A stretch of DNA of 64,000 nt. Source: Euphorbia lathyris (lineage: Eukaryota > Streptophyta > Magnoliopsida > Malpighiales > Euphorbiaceae). A program made the translations under genes and the position numbers. The notes beneath the pieces are model-generated. The model made no database searches and was not told where the DNA came from. It saw only the letters and a list, made by a program, of their open reading frames with translations. The number at the start of each line of letters is the position of its first letter. The first letter of the stretch is position 1. This document shows, piece after piece, positions 36,719-49,778 of the stretch. The DNA lies in assembly GCF_963576675.1 (NCBI RefSeq), contig NC_088911.1:85217256-85281255 (forward strand), in the 5' to 3' direction.

Positions 36719-36728
36719 TATATATAAT
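36719..36728 (-). promoter_or_regulatory. TATA box of the Root_cap gene
   Basis: TTATATATAC on the minus strand lies 78-87 bp upstream of the start codon, fitting a 5' UTR of about 50 nt. Confidence 0.55.
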
Positions 36729-39480
36729 ATTTTTGATGCAGGAATTGTTTATGTTGTTAATAGCATAGTTTGTGATTTAATCTATAGTTTATCTGACATT
36801 TGAAGCATGAACATGGGCTTAATTGAGGAGGATATAAGTATACTCTATCCTTGACGTATATCAATGAATTTATGGCAATGGATTTTGATAAAGTGAAATG
36901 AATTTGAAATTGGAATATTTTGCATGGCTTCATGTTTAATCAATTCAATTAGGGAGAATTACACCAACATTTGAGGAGCATCATTTTGGAAATCACTCAA
37001 AGCTACCAATAAAGAAAATTGTAAGTATATCAATATTTGATGTTATATTTATTTCCATATATTGATTCAACAAGTAACTTGCATATTCAAGAAAGTAGGC
37101 AGGGAAGATGGAGCAATATGCATAAGAATTGGAATTGCTGCATATTTTATTAAGGGATATCATATAAAAAAAAAATACTCACAATATTAATTAGTTTATA
37201 TAATATGATCTTTTTGTTCCCCACCATTTCTAGCTCAATTTTTTTTTTTTTTTTTTTTTTTTTATCAAGATGAATTTTATACTTTTAAAAGTAATGGAAT
37301 TCAACTGTCAAATTAATTTCATTTTTCATTAAACATTTTAGATTTTAATGGGTGCCCCTTTATTATCTTTAGTAATAAAATCTTCTCATCATGTACTTTG
37401 AAAACTGACCTTTCATTTTAAAACTAAACTTTTTTAGATTTTAATTGGATGAAGTGTTAAGAGAGGTTACGAAATGAAAGGAAAATGAATGAAAGGTTTG
37501 CAATCAAATGAAAAATAATAGATGCACATCTCATTAATATATCTAATTTATTCTTTTAAATATCTAAAATACATATTTTTTAAATATATATTCAATTGTC
37601 CAATTTTAAAAAAATTAATTCAATATATAATCATAATTAAAATGACTCATTTTTTTCTATTTTGATTTCTTTAATATGGAACAACCTCGAAACTAGAGTT
37701 ATCTAAATAGATTTGCAGGAAACATTTAATAATCGAGTTGACACATATCATTTAATAACCGGGTTGATCAATTTATTAAACGGACTAACACGGTACATTT
37801 AATAAATGGGTTAATTAACATGTCAATACTCATTTATTAAACGAGTTATATAAGTGGACTCATGTAACCCAATTAACTAAATCTATTAAAATCTAATCCA
37901 TATCAATTAAAATGAAAGACTTTACTTTATTGGAATTTAGTTGAAATTCCACAATTTCATGACACGTGAAAAACAGAAAAGATGAAAAAATGTAAAAAAG
38001 TGAAAAACAAAAAAGAAATGCCACAAATGAAAAAACGAGAAAAACAGGAAAACGTAAAGACAGATGAATGTGGACAACAACAAAAAAACATGAAAATTCA
38101 AAAAAAAAAAAAGCAGAAAAGGTGAAAACGATCAAATAATTCATTTTTTCGTTGTTTTTCTTTGCTTTTTGTTTTTCACATTTTTTTATATTTTCAAGTT
38201 TTTTAATTTTTATACTTATTTTTATTTTTCATCCCAACTGACTCGACTCATCAATAATAATAATACGTTTCATAGATGGTGGTGTGTTAGGTAACGTTTC
38301 AAGACAGGAGAGAGATGCCTTTAACTCAATTGATTTGTGAGTTCTTTTATAAGAACGTGAATCACTAAAAATATATTATTCCCCTTTTCCCTTTTCGTGC
38401 GTTTTCATGTCAATGGATGCATGTGGAGTCATAAGATAACAAGTTGTATCAATTGTCCTATTAATCCAAATCCTCTCTTGTTCTGCCACGTGGATTTAGA
38501 GGATTAATCATATAACTTTAAGCAAGTTCGTAGGCTCACAACACATATAAATTTAGGGGTCAATCAATTTTTTGAAGCAAGTTCACAAGAATCTTGTTAA
38601 GCGTATTATAAACAATATTTTAATTATCTTATTTATCCAATAATCTCTTCTAAATTAAGACTTTTCTCCCATTTGATTTTTAATCAGTAAAAATATCGAT
38701 GCAATAGGCTAGATCTCTATTTTCATTTTTTTAGCTCCAGTTAATTATTTCATCCTAAAATTCTTATTATATTTGGATTTAAAACTTAAACATCATCTCC
38801 AAAATTTAAAAAACTTTATTATAAAAACAATATCTCTTCTACTCCTTTCTTTTCATCATTTGTGCTTTTTTCGTCACTATTCCCCCTCTCAAAATTTTCT
38901 CGATCTGTTAATGTACAAGAGATATATTAGGAACTTTAATTGTTGTTAACCCCTAAATATAATTGTCTCCATAAAGATACGTATAATCACATTCCACAAT
39001 GAGAGATCAATTTATAACTTTTTTTATGAGTTTTCGATTCAGTAATTTAAAGAATTTGATTAACAACAGTAGACATATCATCATTCAATATGTCAAGTTA
39101 GCCAGAATCAAAATATTATATTAGTAAAAGTTATTTAATATGCTACCTAAACAAAATTAAAAAGTTATGATAGTAGTTAACATATCACATTAACAAACTT
39201 TTAACCATTATTGAAAATTTTATTTTACTAGCGATGTAAATCACATTTTTTTTCTAACAAAAAATATTAACTTCTTCTATTTATAAAACATATGATAAAC
39301 TATGTCAATTTTTTTCTTTGTGTTTTCCAATAATGATTAAAGTCCTATTTGACTCCTATGATATTTTTTTTTTTAATATCTTATGTTCATGTGATATTTT
39401 TTTTTTTTAAATTGGTCCATGTGATTTTATTTGATAACCTTATCATTTGTTCTATGTGACATTATTTGATAACCTTTAAG
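36729..39480. other. AT-rich spacer
   Basis: No gene supported. Includes a run of about 26 T at 37238-37263, and low-complexity T-rich tracts near 39366-39410. The small frame at 37893-38144 is T-rich noise. Confidence 0.5.
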
Positions 39481-39556
39481 GTATTCTCGTAAGTGATATT
39501 TAACATATTTTGGATGAAAAATTAATTGATTTGTTAATTTTTTCCACATGGTAATT

Positions 39557-39570
39557 CACTACAAGAAAAC
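39557..39570 (+). repeat. CACTA-transposon terminus, orphan
   Basis: CACTACAAGAAAAC is the canonical terminal sequence of plant CACTA (En/Spm) elements. It is followed by subterminal-like GGTAGCTA repeats, but no opposite GTTTTCTTGTAGTG end was found, so only one end survives here. Confidence 0.55.
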
Positions 39571-39721
39571 AGCTAGTTAATTACTACAATTTTGGTAGCT
39601 AATTCGGTAGCTAGTCATGTACACGTGGTAATTGTTTTAAATTTTTTTCTATATAGACTTAATATGTAGATAAATAAGGAATTAATTTTTTTTTATTTAT
39701 CCGAATATTACTGAAGCCTCT

Positions 39722-42700
39722 TTGCTTAATATCACGGCTCCCCTATCGGATCATAGTCCGATTCTGGTAAACACGCTTACAGATATTGAGAGTCGACCGT
39801 GTAAGAGATTTATGTTTGAAAGGAAGTGGTTTAGAGAGGAAACATTGGAGGAAACGGTGAAGGAGAGCTGGAATAAGGCCGATTTTATGATGTTGCTGGA
39901 TAAATTAGATACTGCGTCAAGTTCACTTGATCGTTGGGGCAGGGGTTTACTTCGTGCTGAGCGTGAGGAGGTGAGTAAGTGTTCAACTAGACTTGATCAA
40001 TTAAGAGAGGCGGACTCTGGGGCAGCAACTGAAGAATATGAAGCATTAAGAATTAAATTGATTGATAAACTTCTAAAATGGGAAGACCATTGGAGGCAGA
40101 GAGCAAAAATTGATTGGTTTAGAGATGGCGATTCCAATACAAAATTGTTTCATGCTTATGCAAATGGTAGACAAAAGAGGAATAAAATTGTGAAATTACA
40201 AAGGGATGATAGGAGCTAGACGTCGAGTACAGATGAGTTATGTAAAGAGGCGATCTCGTATTTTAATAATTTGTTTGATGATGCTGGCATGGGGTAGGTA
40301 ATGGGGAATGATTCAGGTAGGCGCAGTGATTCGTCATCTGTTTGCAATTTAATCAAAACAAAGGTCACACCTCTTGATAATAATAATAAATTATCTGAAC
40401 CATTTACCCTTGATGAGTTCCGAGTGGCGCTTTTTGACATGCACCCGGATAAGGCCCCCGAACCGGATGGTTTTAATGCTGGCTTCTTTCAACGATTTTG
40501 GCTGTTGATTGGTCCTTCGATTTTTCAAGCAGGTAAGACTTGGTTGGAGATGGGTAAGTTCCCTCCTACTTTAAATGATTCAATTATTACCCTCATCCCG
40601 AAATGTGAACGACCTTTATCTATAAAGGACTTAAGACCCATTGCTTTATGCAATGTGATTTATAAAATCATCTCAAAAGTCCTTGCAAATCGATTAAAAG
40701 AAGTGCTTCCTAATCTCATATCAGAATCTCAATCCGCCTTCATTAAAGGTAGATCTATTCATGATAATATTTTGATTGCTTTTGAAATAATTCATAGTAT
40801 GAAAAGAAATATTGGAAGGAAAAAGGGGGAGGTTGCACTTAAGATAGATATAAGCAAAGCATATGATAGAGTGAGCTGGGATTATTTGTCAAAAGTTCTC
40901 ATGAAGCTGGGATTCTCGGAGGTGTGGATTGGATATATAATGCTCTGTGTTAAATCAGTTAAATATTCAATTAAAGTTAATGATCAAATTGTTGGTCCTT
41001 TTTCCCCCCGGAGAGGTTTGAGACAAGGAGACCCACTATCACCTTATTTATTTCTATTATGTGTTGAAGGGTTGTCTGCTTTGATGTTGGATGCAGAAAG
41101 TAGGGGGGTTATTCATGGAGCTAATGTGAATAAAAGGGCACCCTCAATCTCTCATTTATTGTTTGCTGATGATGCTTTTCTGTTTGTTCAAGCTAATGTT
41201 GAGGAGTGTAGGGAATTAAAAAAGTTGCTAAATTTGTATGAGCATGCTTCGGGACAAGCTGTCAATTTCTCTAAATCTGGCATACTGTGTAGTAATAATG
41301 TACATCCAATGCTGGTAGAGGGGATCTCATCTATTTTGGAAGTTTCTCAACCTATCAACACAGGTCGATATCTTGGTCTACCTTCACTCGTTGGAAGAAA
41401 GAAGAAGGTAATATTTGCATTCTTAAAAGATAAACTATGGAAGAAAATTCAATCTTGGAGATCTAAGCTTTTATCTAAAGCTGGTAAAGATACTCTAATC
41501 AGAGCAGCAGGTCAGGCTTTGCCGGTTTATTTTATGAGTGTTTTTATGCTTCTTATTTCAATTGCTGAAGAACTTCAAAAGATGTTGAATTCATTTTGGT
41601 GGGTTAATAAGAGGGATGGGTCAAGAGGGATAAATTGGTTGGCTTGGGATAAATTATGTATTCATAAAGATGATGGTGGATTGGGATTCAGAGATTTCAC
41701 TGCCTTTAATTTAGCAATGCTGGGAAAACAAGGTTGGCGGTTACAGTCAGCCCCTGAGTCTTTGGTCAGTAAATTTTTTAAAGCAAAATACTATCCAAAT
41801 GGGGATTTTCTAAAAGCTAGGTTGGGTCACTCACCAAGCTATATTTGGCGAAGTATTTGGGGTTCTCAGTTATTGTTGCAAAAAGGGGGGCAGTGGAAAA
41901 TTGGAGATGGTACGTCTATCAATGTATGGAAAGATCCATGGTTAAGAGATTCACCTTCTATGACGATCTCAACTACAATGGTTGAGGGGTTGGAAAATTT
42001 AAAAGTAAGCGATCTCTTTATCCCTAGAACAATTGAATGGGATGTTGAACTATTACAAGAAATATTCTCGGAACAAGATGTAATGGCCATCATCCAGTCA
42101 ACTCCGCGTGTATCTGGAAGAAAAGACCAATTTATATGGAATGCTTCCCGTAATGGGTGTTATTCGATTCGTAGTGCATACCGCCTTGGAATGGAGGAAA
42201 TTCCAAGTAGTACACATCATAGAATTGAGGGGGATTGGCAAAAGATATGGAGAGCTAATGTGCCATTTAAAGTCAGACATTTCTATTGGAGGCTTGTTCG
42301 TGGCTGTATCCCAACTCGTCACCGGCTTAGGAGTCGGGGGATTAACATGGAGGATGATTGTGTTATGTGTACTCGGGACTTGGAGGATAATTGGCATTTA
42401 TTTGTGCTATGTCCAAAAGTATTGGAAGTTTGGAGACATTTGTAGAGAGGATTTCTGTCTGAAATTATGGCACCGACCACCGACTGATGTTGTTTCCTGT
42501 TGCACAGATGCAAGCATATTTACAATTCTTGGAAAAATAGGAGGTAGTGCTGTACTTAGAGATTCACAGGGTGCTTTTATCTCGGCTCGGACAAATCTAG
42601 TGGAAGGAATTATGGAAGTTAGGGAGGCGGAAGCTTGGGCGGTCTTACATGCACTCGAATGGACCGTGGAGGCAGGTTACAGTAAAATTCTATTTGAATC

Positions 42701-42960
42701 TGATTCATTGACCACTGTTAAAGCTATTACTTCAGGAAGTTTGGATCACTCTGAGTTTGGTGATATTATTGGGCAATGTCGCACACTTTTATCATCTCAA
42801 AACGGTTACACTATCCGTTTTATTAGAAGACAAGCAAACGGTTTAGCTCATGCTTTTGCTAGGCGACCTCTCAATTTGCTAGTCAGCGTTACTTTGATGT
42901 TATCCCTAATGGATTTCCTCTTTCTGTGTTAAACTTTTGCCGGCTTTTGGCTCATTAATG
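39722..42960 (+). pseudogene. 5'-truncated L1-type LINE, ORF2 only
   Basis: Begins inside the endonuclease (the LSDHSPIL box is the first recognisable motif). The linker follows, then a reverse transcriptase with PDKAPEPDGF, KIDISKAYDRV, GLRQGDPLSPYLF and the active-site box LFADD near 41160-41175, a zf-RVT segment (CVMCTRDLEDNWHLFVLC) near 42360-42415 and RNase H (CTDAS, AEAWAVLHAL, ESDS) at about 42500-42880. Lesions are TAG at 40217-40219, TAG at about 40295, and a stop after WRHL at 42443-42445, where the usual spacer before RNase H is missing and the frame changes. The GC content is low and no ORF1 remains. Older than the LINE at 7073-12632. Confidence 0.85.
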
Positions 42961-43118
42961 ATATTTAGCTTTAAAAAAAATGTGTATATAAAAATAATAA
43001 TTAAAAAATTATCATGGGTATATGTTATGTGTCAAAAAATATGTCATATGGTAAGAGTTAATATATTGGTTAACTTTTCATCTAAAATAGGTTAACTATC
43101 ATCTACGGAAATAACTCA

Positions 43119-43657
43119 TGAGTCATATGTTTTTTTTTTTTTTATTAAAATGTTTATAACTTCATTAGATTAAAACATAACAAGTACAGCAAGAAAACAA
43201 ATGTAAGAAATCAATATGTTACTAAACGATACTACAATGGCAAATGACAAGATTTTAGATAGCATCGTAAGCTTTTATTCCTAATTAATCTAAATTGAAA
43301 TAAATTAAACTTCGGTAACAAAAATTGGAGAGCCAGTTGACCATAAAAGTTATTATCAAATTCCTGTTTTACTTTTCATTAATTCTGTTCGCATATTGCT
43401 TGATAAGTTCAATCCATTAAAAATTTGTTGCACCAACCCAAGACTATAAACTTTCATAACCAAAAAACATGGCCAAGTATTTATTTATTTATTTTATAGT
43501 GATTAAGAATTCAATAGACAAATCTTTCAAAAAAAAAAAAAGAATTAAATAGACAAATTATAAATTTATAAGAAGATCATAAATTGAGTTTTGATCTTCG
43601 TAAACCAAGAATAAGATAAATGAAAACAAGAAAATAAAATTAAAATAATCAAGAATT
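43119..43657. other. AT-rich 3' flank of ABCG10
   Basis: Contains a T run near 43130-43145 and an A run near 43530. It would carry the ABCG10 3' UTR next to 43657. No other feature is supported. Confidence 0.5.
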
Positions 43658-45442
43658 TCATCTGTTCCTATAATGTCTGTACCACAAAATTAAAAAACAC
43701 AACAGTCTATACCCAATAATAAAACCCAAAATTACACCTAAATTGCTCCATTTTTGTGACTCTTGAAGATGCTGGTTGCTCAAAAACTCACTCCCATTCA
43801 TACTGCAAACTCCTCCATTAAACTGCAAGCATCTTCTTTCACCTTCCTCTCCTCCAAACTCATTTATCAAGAAACATTCATATGGGTACTTGAATAAACT
43901 CAAATAATTCATGAATCTCCAGTAACTTGGAATCCTATCCTTGGATATGAAATACCCAGAAAACAGAAAAAAAGATCCAAATAGCCCTGAAATCACTGAA
44001 CTTCCCATGATGAAATTAGGCACTAAAGCACTAAAACATGCTACAAATGAATTTGACATCAAAAGCACCATCCATATAACTAGACAGAAGTAAAGAAATC
44101 CATCCATATCTCCTCTTAATCCAACTAGCCAATATACTGGAATAGAGAAGAGAAGCCCCACTAGTAGAAGAAAAGGAACAAATATTATGAAATTTGATAC
44201 TACATAAGATAATATTCTATATCCTCCTCTTGATGTTTCATGCATTACTATTCTTCTTTCTTGTAAAAAAATTGGTAATACTTCTGTTGTTGAAGAGAGC
44301 AAAAAGGTAAGAGTGAATCCGAAAAACCCTAATTCTGATTGTAAAGTTGCAGCCTTTCCTTTATTCTTTCTTCCAACATTTAAGAATATGGTACCAAGTA
44401 GTAATCCAGCTACTAATGCTTGTATTACTCTTGTAGCAAATAGTTGCTTGCTTCTAAATACATTGCTACAAAATCTTTCTCCTAGAATTACTACTTCTTT
44501 CGGTATCGAATTCGGATAGGATGGAAGGGTTTCTTGATGAATGCTAGAGTATGGAATGTTAATAATCCTAGTTGTTGTAGGATGATGTCCATCTTGTTCT
44601 AAATTTTCTATAACATCAATGGCGAATTCGAGGACATTGACATGGCGAGGAATGTGATGACCAGAAAATTGTAGCCTCTCTTGGAGGAAATGTAATGAAC
44701 CATTATGCATAACATGTCCATTTGAAAGCAAAACAATCCTATCAAACGTTTCGAGGATGCGAAAACCGGGTTGATGGATAGTTAAGATTATAGTCTTACC
44801 TTGATTAAGTGCCATTGATTTGAGAAGAGTGATAATGTGAAGAGCTGAAGCTGAATCCAAACCTGAAGTTGGTTCATCAATCAAAACAACAACTGGATCA
44901 TGAACTAAATCAACACCAATTGAAACTCTTCGCCTTTCGCCACCAGAAATCCCCCCAATCTTTGAGTCTGCAACATGATTCAATCCAAGCTCCTTGATGA
45001 GTAAAGCAACTCTCTTTGCAGCCTGTTGTTTCCCCCCTGGAAGCCTTAGAAGTGCACTGTACATGAGTGTTTCATGTACTGTTAGTAATGGAAATAGGGC
45101 ATCATCTTGAGTGACATACCCGGACAATCTCCGAAACCATTTGGCATCCATAGGCCTATTGTTTACCATAATTTTATCAAAAACTTGGTGATCAGAAATC
45201 TTTCCAGCAAGAATCTCTAGCAAGGTTGTCTTCCCTGCTCCACTGGGACCAGCAATGGCAGTAACCCCACCAGGCCTAGCTTCAAAATTGACATCTTTCA
45301 AAATGAAGTTATGATTAGCATCAGAAGTTCTCCTACCAAGACAAACATGGTTGAACTCATCAAATTTGGTGCACAATTTGTAGGACAAGTTGTTGGTTTG
45401 TAGTGTGTAAGAGGTCACCGGTGCTTTCACCGGAAGTTCCAT
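43658..45442 (-). CDS. ABCG10: ABCG-family half transporter (ABCG10 type)
   Basis: A single uninterrupted exon of 594 aa. I start at 45442 because MELPVKAP is the conserved start of the ABCG10 group; the open frame runs 40 codons further up through a hydrophobic stretch that is unlikely to be coding. The nucleotide-binding domain has Walker [10 protein letters not shown] (65-73), the signature [12 protein letters not shown] (about 165-176), Walker [14 protein letters not shown] (Glu190) and the H-loop TIHQPG (His223). The C-terminal half is the ABC2 membrane domain with about six hydrophobic helices (for example [16 protein letters not shown], then [18 protein letters not shown]). The domain order NBD-TMD is typical of plant WBC half transporters, which dimerise. 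ABCG10 of legumes is known to move phenylpropanoid/isoflavonoid precursors; substrate here is inferred at best. Confidence 0.93.
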   Translation of the reverse strand: MELPVKAPVTSYTLQTNNLSYKLCTKFDEFNHVCLGRRTSDANHNFILKDVNFEARPGGVTAIAGPSGAGKTTLLEILAGKISDHQVFDKIMVNNRPMDAKWFRRLSGYVTQDDALFPLLTVHETLMYSALLRLPGGKQQAAKRVALLIKELGLNHVADSKIGGISGGERRRVSIGVDLVHDPVVVLIDEPTSGLDSASALHIITLLKSMALNQGKTIILTIHQPGFRILETFDRIVLLSNGHVMHNGSLHFLQERLQFSGHHIPRHVNVLEFAIDVIENLEQDGHHPTTTRIINIPYSSIHQETLPSYPNSIPKEVVILGERFCSNVFRSKQLFATRVIQALVAGLLLGTIFLNVGRKNKGKAATLQSELGFFGFTLTFLLSSTTEVLPIFLQERRIVMHETSRGGYRILSYVVSNFIIFVPFLLLVGLLFSIPVYWLVGLRGDMDGFLYFCLVIWMVLLMSNSFVACFSALVPNFIMGSSVISGLFGSFFLFSGYFISKDRIPSYWRFMNYLSLFKYPYECFLINEFGGEEGERRCLQFNGGVCSMNGSEFLSNQHLQESQKWSNLGVILGFIIGYRLLCFLILWYRHYRNR

Positions 45443-46219
45443 GGAGAGAATGAAGAGGGTTTGGTTAGAGAAATGAAGTTGTGAAGAAATTATGATTTGT
45501 AAGACATTGATGATTAAGGAAAGGAGATGAGCTAACATACCAAACTCTATAGTAGTAGACAAGTTAATGAAGAAACTAATAAATACAAGGCAAAAGAAGA
45601 AATATAGTTGAAATGTGAATATATATACATAGACAATTAAGTTGAAAATTTGGAGATGATTGTAGTTTTGATTGGAGAAGTGGAAATTCTGGTAAGCATT
45701 TATGGAAAGTTGAGAGAAAACCCAAAATTAAAGAAAAAAAAAGTGTTGGTGAGCTGAATATTGACTGAATAGGGTTGAGGACGTTGGCATTTTTATCTTC
45801 CTTCCCACTCTCAATTCATGCAGTGCAATTTAATGATTTTTTTTTTTTTTTGATTAATTCTATTTTCCATGTTTTAATAGAGGATTAGACTAATAAAACT
45901 GTGTGTTTCATATACTATATCTGTTCACCAAAATAAAACTAATATGAATGTCTGTTTAGTTGTTTTATCATCCGGAGTGGTTGCCAATTTGGCCACCGTT
46001 TGAATAATAATAATAATAAGCTTTACAAAAATGGGTGTTGAATGTTGATAAAAAGTCATATGTATTAGTTAAGAGTACTAAAATGGTTAATTTAGGGGCT
46101 AATAAGTTTGTTGGTGCAAGTTGTGTTACCAATTATCAATCCTGAAATGACAAGGAAACACAAATAAAATAATAGATGCAATATTATTTATAATCTAAAA
46201 TTATAAAATATTTTATAAA
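45443..46219. other. ABCG10 promoter region
   Basis: A TATATATACA-type sequence on the minus strand (about 45621-45630) lies roughly 180 bp upstream of the ABCG10 start codon and is a possible TATA box. AT-rich beyond it; no coding sequence seen. Confidence 0.4.
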
Positions 46220-48110
46220 TGCTCGGTTTGAGGAGGTCCAGAAAAGCTTGGTTGGACGGGTTATTTCGGGCTTGCTTAAACTGGAAAGGAAGATTATAGA
46301 TGATTTGAATGATCTTCTTCGACGCGAAGAAATTTTTTAGTATCAGAATTAAGTGGAGTACATGTGGTAATAGAAATATTTCAGTTTTTCACTGTTTTAC
46401 CATTATCAGGTGGAGAAGGAATAAAGTTGAAGGCTTGCGAGATGCGAATGGTGTCTAGATTTAGGAGGGTAGTTAGTGGTTAAATCGAGTTAGTGGTTAG
46501 AAATCTCAGAGTCTTTCTCTCTCGGGACAAACAAGTTCGGTAAAGCCAGTGGATTCTATATGGATTATGGACCTTCTGGCTAGCATTGTGCATCAGTTGG
46601 ATGTTTAGAGTAGAAGATTTATCCAGGGGGCAAGATAATGATCGAAATATTCACTTGGTGAACTGGGACACTTTTTGCTTATCGAAAGCTTCTAGAGGTC
46701 TAGTGACTCAAAGTGCTATGATATGAACAAACCTCTCAGTTCTAATATGCTTTGTCATGTTATTGACGATACATTTACTCTTTGGGCCCAAGTATTGAAA
46801 GGCTAGAATGTTAAGGGGAGAGAAGGTCTGGATGTGCTTCGACCGAGTGGTGTTAGAAGTCCTGTTTGGGCTAGTGTTATGAAAAGGTGGGTTTACTTAG
46901 AGCTAGAGTTGGAAGAGTTGTTTTAATGGTAGGAGAACTAAATTTTGGCTAAATAAATGGCTATAGGGAATGCGGAGGTGGTTAATGTTGTTATTGGGTG
47001 AGATGTAGTGTACGATATATTTCTATTGGTATGAAGGAGTAAGATTGAATTGCTTAGGTTTACAAAACCTTCTGCCCATGTGGACTTTTTTTTATGCCTA
47101 ACTTCAATGGTTTTGTTCCCCGCTAGTGTTGAAAAATGGCGGTTCTTATAGATGTCATCACGAAATGGCAAGTTCACGATGAGCTCAGCCTACGTTCTTC
47201 AACGGTCTCTAACGAGTGATTTACTCCCTGGCCTGGATAATAACTCGATTTTTTAGTCTCATGTTTAGAACCTTGAAGTTCTAAAGCATATTCGTTGTTT
47301 TATTTGGCTAGTCCTTCATGATAAAATCTTGTCTAACGTGATACTTATGAGGAGTGTGGTTAAAGTGAGAGAACCATTCATATTCCGTGTGATTGTCATT
47401 TGGCTAAAGAGGTTTGGCAATTTATAATTCCTTCTAATTGTCACATTGAGTTCCTTGATGGTAATTATGTGGCATGGTATCTTTTGGCTAGTCATGTTTG
47501 TCACGGTTCTGTGGTGGTGTTGGAAATCATGAAATGATAAGGGTTTTGGTAAGAAACAATTCGTTCAATGCCCATAATGTTGACTTTGTTAGAGCATAAG
47601 ACACTGAATTTGTAAAGGCTTTTCAACTTTCTGGCTCTTTTTTCTGCCAAACTCACTAAAAGATTCTTGTAGTGTGGAAGCCACCCGATGTTGGTTGGAC
47701 CAAAGTTAATTGTGATGGATTGTGTATGGGCAGTTCGATATTCATTTAGGCAGGGGTCTTATCATAAATGAGAATGGTATGTGGTTAGTGGGCTTTGTTG
47801 TGAATATGGGAATTTGTTCAACTATCTTATTCGAGACGTGCGGTATTTATTTCAGCTTGGATCTGGCATGAAGGAAAGGGTACCACCGAGTTCTTATAGA
47901 GTTGGATTCATTTACCGTGGATCATTTATTTAATGCACATGACACTTTTTCAATCCGTCTTTTATAGCTCCTACAAATATGTCTTTCATTTCAGCAATAG
48001 GATTATGAAGTCATATTAGAGCATTCCTATAGGGAGAGGAATCGGGTTGCAGACTGGATGACTAATTTTGTAGAAACTTGTTCTTTAGGTTATCACGAGT
48101 ATGATATGTC
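46220..48110 (+). pseudogene. Heavily decayed LINE with the RT core missing
   Basis: Pieces of a LINE ORF2 appear in order across many stops. A pre-RT linker (KLERKIIDDLNDLLRREE) lies near 46275-46325, then GNRNISVFH near 46365-46390 and RWRRNKVEGLRDANG near 46410-46455. NIHLVNWDTF lies near 46645, KHIRCFIWLVLHDKIL near 47285-47335, WKPPDVGWTKVNCDG near 47680-47722, and a final YRERNRVADWM near 48030-48065. The reverse-transcriptase fingers and palm between 46460 and 46620 are absent, so this is a deletion product as well as being degenerate. Confidence 0.65.
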
Positions 48111-48479
48111 GTCTACATGCCTCTAGGATTTAATTTTCTTAGGTCATCGTGGTACTATTTTGTCCCAAATTATTCTAGGTTAGCATTCTTCTACACTTAT
48201 CTATAAAGTGATCACGATTCTTGTGGAATTAATAATAAACATCAACAATTTTTCTCATCATCTTATTGGTTTTAGGAGAGAATATAAGAAGTCTAAATCC
48301 TTATATTTCTCCCCTGACATTAGAACAATACCAGAATATATATGTAGTTTCCAAAACTTAACTTTTGAACTTGGCTTATTCTTTCCATTTTCCATTCTTG
48401 TTTCCTCCATCATTAGCTTCATTCTTCTCCTTCATCTTCCTATATAAGTCTCCTCTTACAGCTAAATTATTCATGGCAT

Positions 48480-49240
48480 CCTAAAAAAGAATGAATTTAC
48501 TAGCTTAGTTGAATAGACCCCCAAGAGCAGAAAGTTGATCATAAGAAAAAGATTTATGATAATCCGGTGACTGTGTTCCTTGAAGAACTCTTATAACTGC
48601 CATCCCAATATGAAGATCCTAAATCTTTAAGGTTGCAACACGAAACTTTTCCACATGTTCTTTTAAACTTTCTTTGTCCTTTGTTAATGGTAAAAAATAG
48701 GCAATATCCTTTTTTCTTCTTTGATTGATGATGAAAGCATTTATGAATTAATTTTTCCGCTGATCAAAGTTGGAGATATAACCCTTTTTAAGCAATTGAA
48801 CCATGTACGAACAAGTTCTGTCAAAGTGAGAGAGATTTTTTACACATTATTTCATCCTCTCATCCATGTAATAACATGGTATATGGTCATGAGGATCCAC
48901 TTGTTTTTAGTAAGTTTCTAGTTGAGGCATCTTAAATTTGTTAAGGAGAACATTCTTCGTAATCTCTTCAGATAAATGTGCATTTATGCCTTGTTGCTCT
49001 TCTTTCTTAAAGACTACCTTATTCTATTTTAGGACTTTCTCAGTCATGTTTTCATGTCTAGTCTCTTTTGTACTAAATATTATTTGTTCACCATCCTTTT
49101 CTAGTGCTTTTGAATATCCCTTGTAAGTATTTTTCAATACTTCATGGTATCTTATAATATTTCTTCTTCTTTCAGTAGTTGTTAACGTATCACCTCTTTA
49201 AGAGTTTCGAGCCTCATGATGCTCGAAGTTGCTAGGATGA
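48480..49240 (-). pseudogene. Ty3/gypsy-type gag remnant
   Basis: On the minus strand, broken frames read as the plant gypsy gag domain: FKMPQLETY near 48920-48950, HDHIPCYYMDERM near 48860-48895, KDIAYFLPLTKDKESLKEHVEKF near 48650-48720 in split form, and LHIGMAVIRVLQGTQSPDYHKSFSYDQLSAL below that. Multiple stops are present and no pol sequence follows. Identification rests on the order of short motifs, so it is less certain than the LINEs. Confidence 0.5.
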
Positions 49241-49778
49241 AGATGTGAGGTTTTATCTTCTTGTGGTTGATCATGATGCTAAATTTAATTGGAAAAATTA
49301 GAGAGGAAGATGAAACGATTAAGACATTTGGAAAAATCACAAATAAATATTTTAGATATGTAATGTGTTGGATAATTAGTCTAAATATGTAAATGAACCT
49401 TCAAAGTTTTGTAATTTTCCCAATTTAATTTGGGGATAATTACAAATCTGACCCAATCAAGGACCCCAATTTACATATCTAATCCACATTGCTTCCAATG
49501 TACCAAATTAGACAATTCCACCCATTTTGGATAAAATTACCCTTATTCTAGTTTGAAGGTTCATCTCCTACCTCCCACTGATTCCACTTCGACTTCCTCA
49601 CTTGACCTTTCCCATTCAACTTCTTTATGGTTCATCTTCTTCAGTTTCAGTTCGTTTCAACTGCATTATACGTTTAATTTCCATCACTATATATATTCCG
49701 CCCTATTCTGGTCTGCATTTTCAATATATTTTCATCTCCTACCTCCGGTTTGTTTTCATCTGCTATGGCGCGGCGAGG

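Larger units (their letters stand above)
39481..43118. mobile_element. Inverted-repeat element split by a LINE
   Basis: Sequence at 39481-39552 (TCGTAAGTGATATTTAAC, TATTTTGGATGAAAA, CCACATGG) recurs in reverse complement at 43042-43118, with scattered mismatches over about 70 bp. The truncated LINE lies between them. This looks like an older foldback/MITE-type element into which the LINE inserted, as with the other LINE at 7073-12632. Confidence 0.5.

Noticed and set aside
37238..37263. Retrotransposon poly-A tail on the minus strand
   Set aside because: A run of about 26 T, but no LINE or SINE body adjoins it, so it is treated as a homopolymer.
45443..45562. 40-codon N-terminal extension of ABCG10
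   Set aside because: Hydrophobic, Ile/Leu-rich and not part of the ABCG10-group start. The conserved MELPVKAP start is at 45442.
46938..47504. Small minus-strand proteins
   Set aside because: They lie opposite ordered LINE motifs on the plus strand and show no family features.
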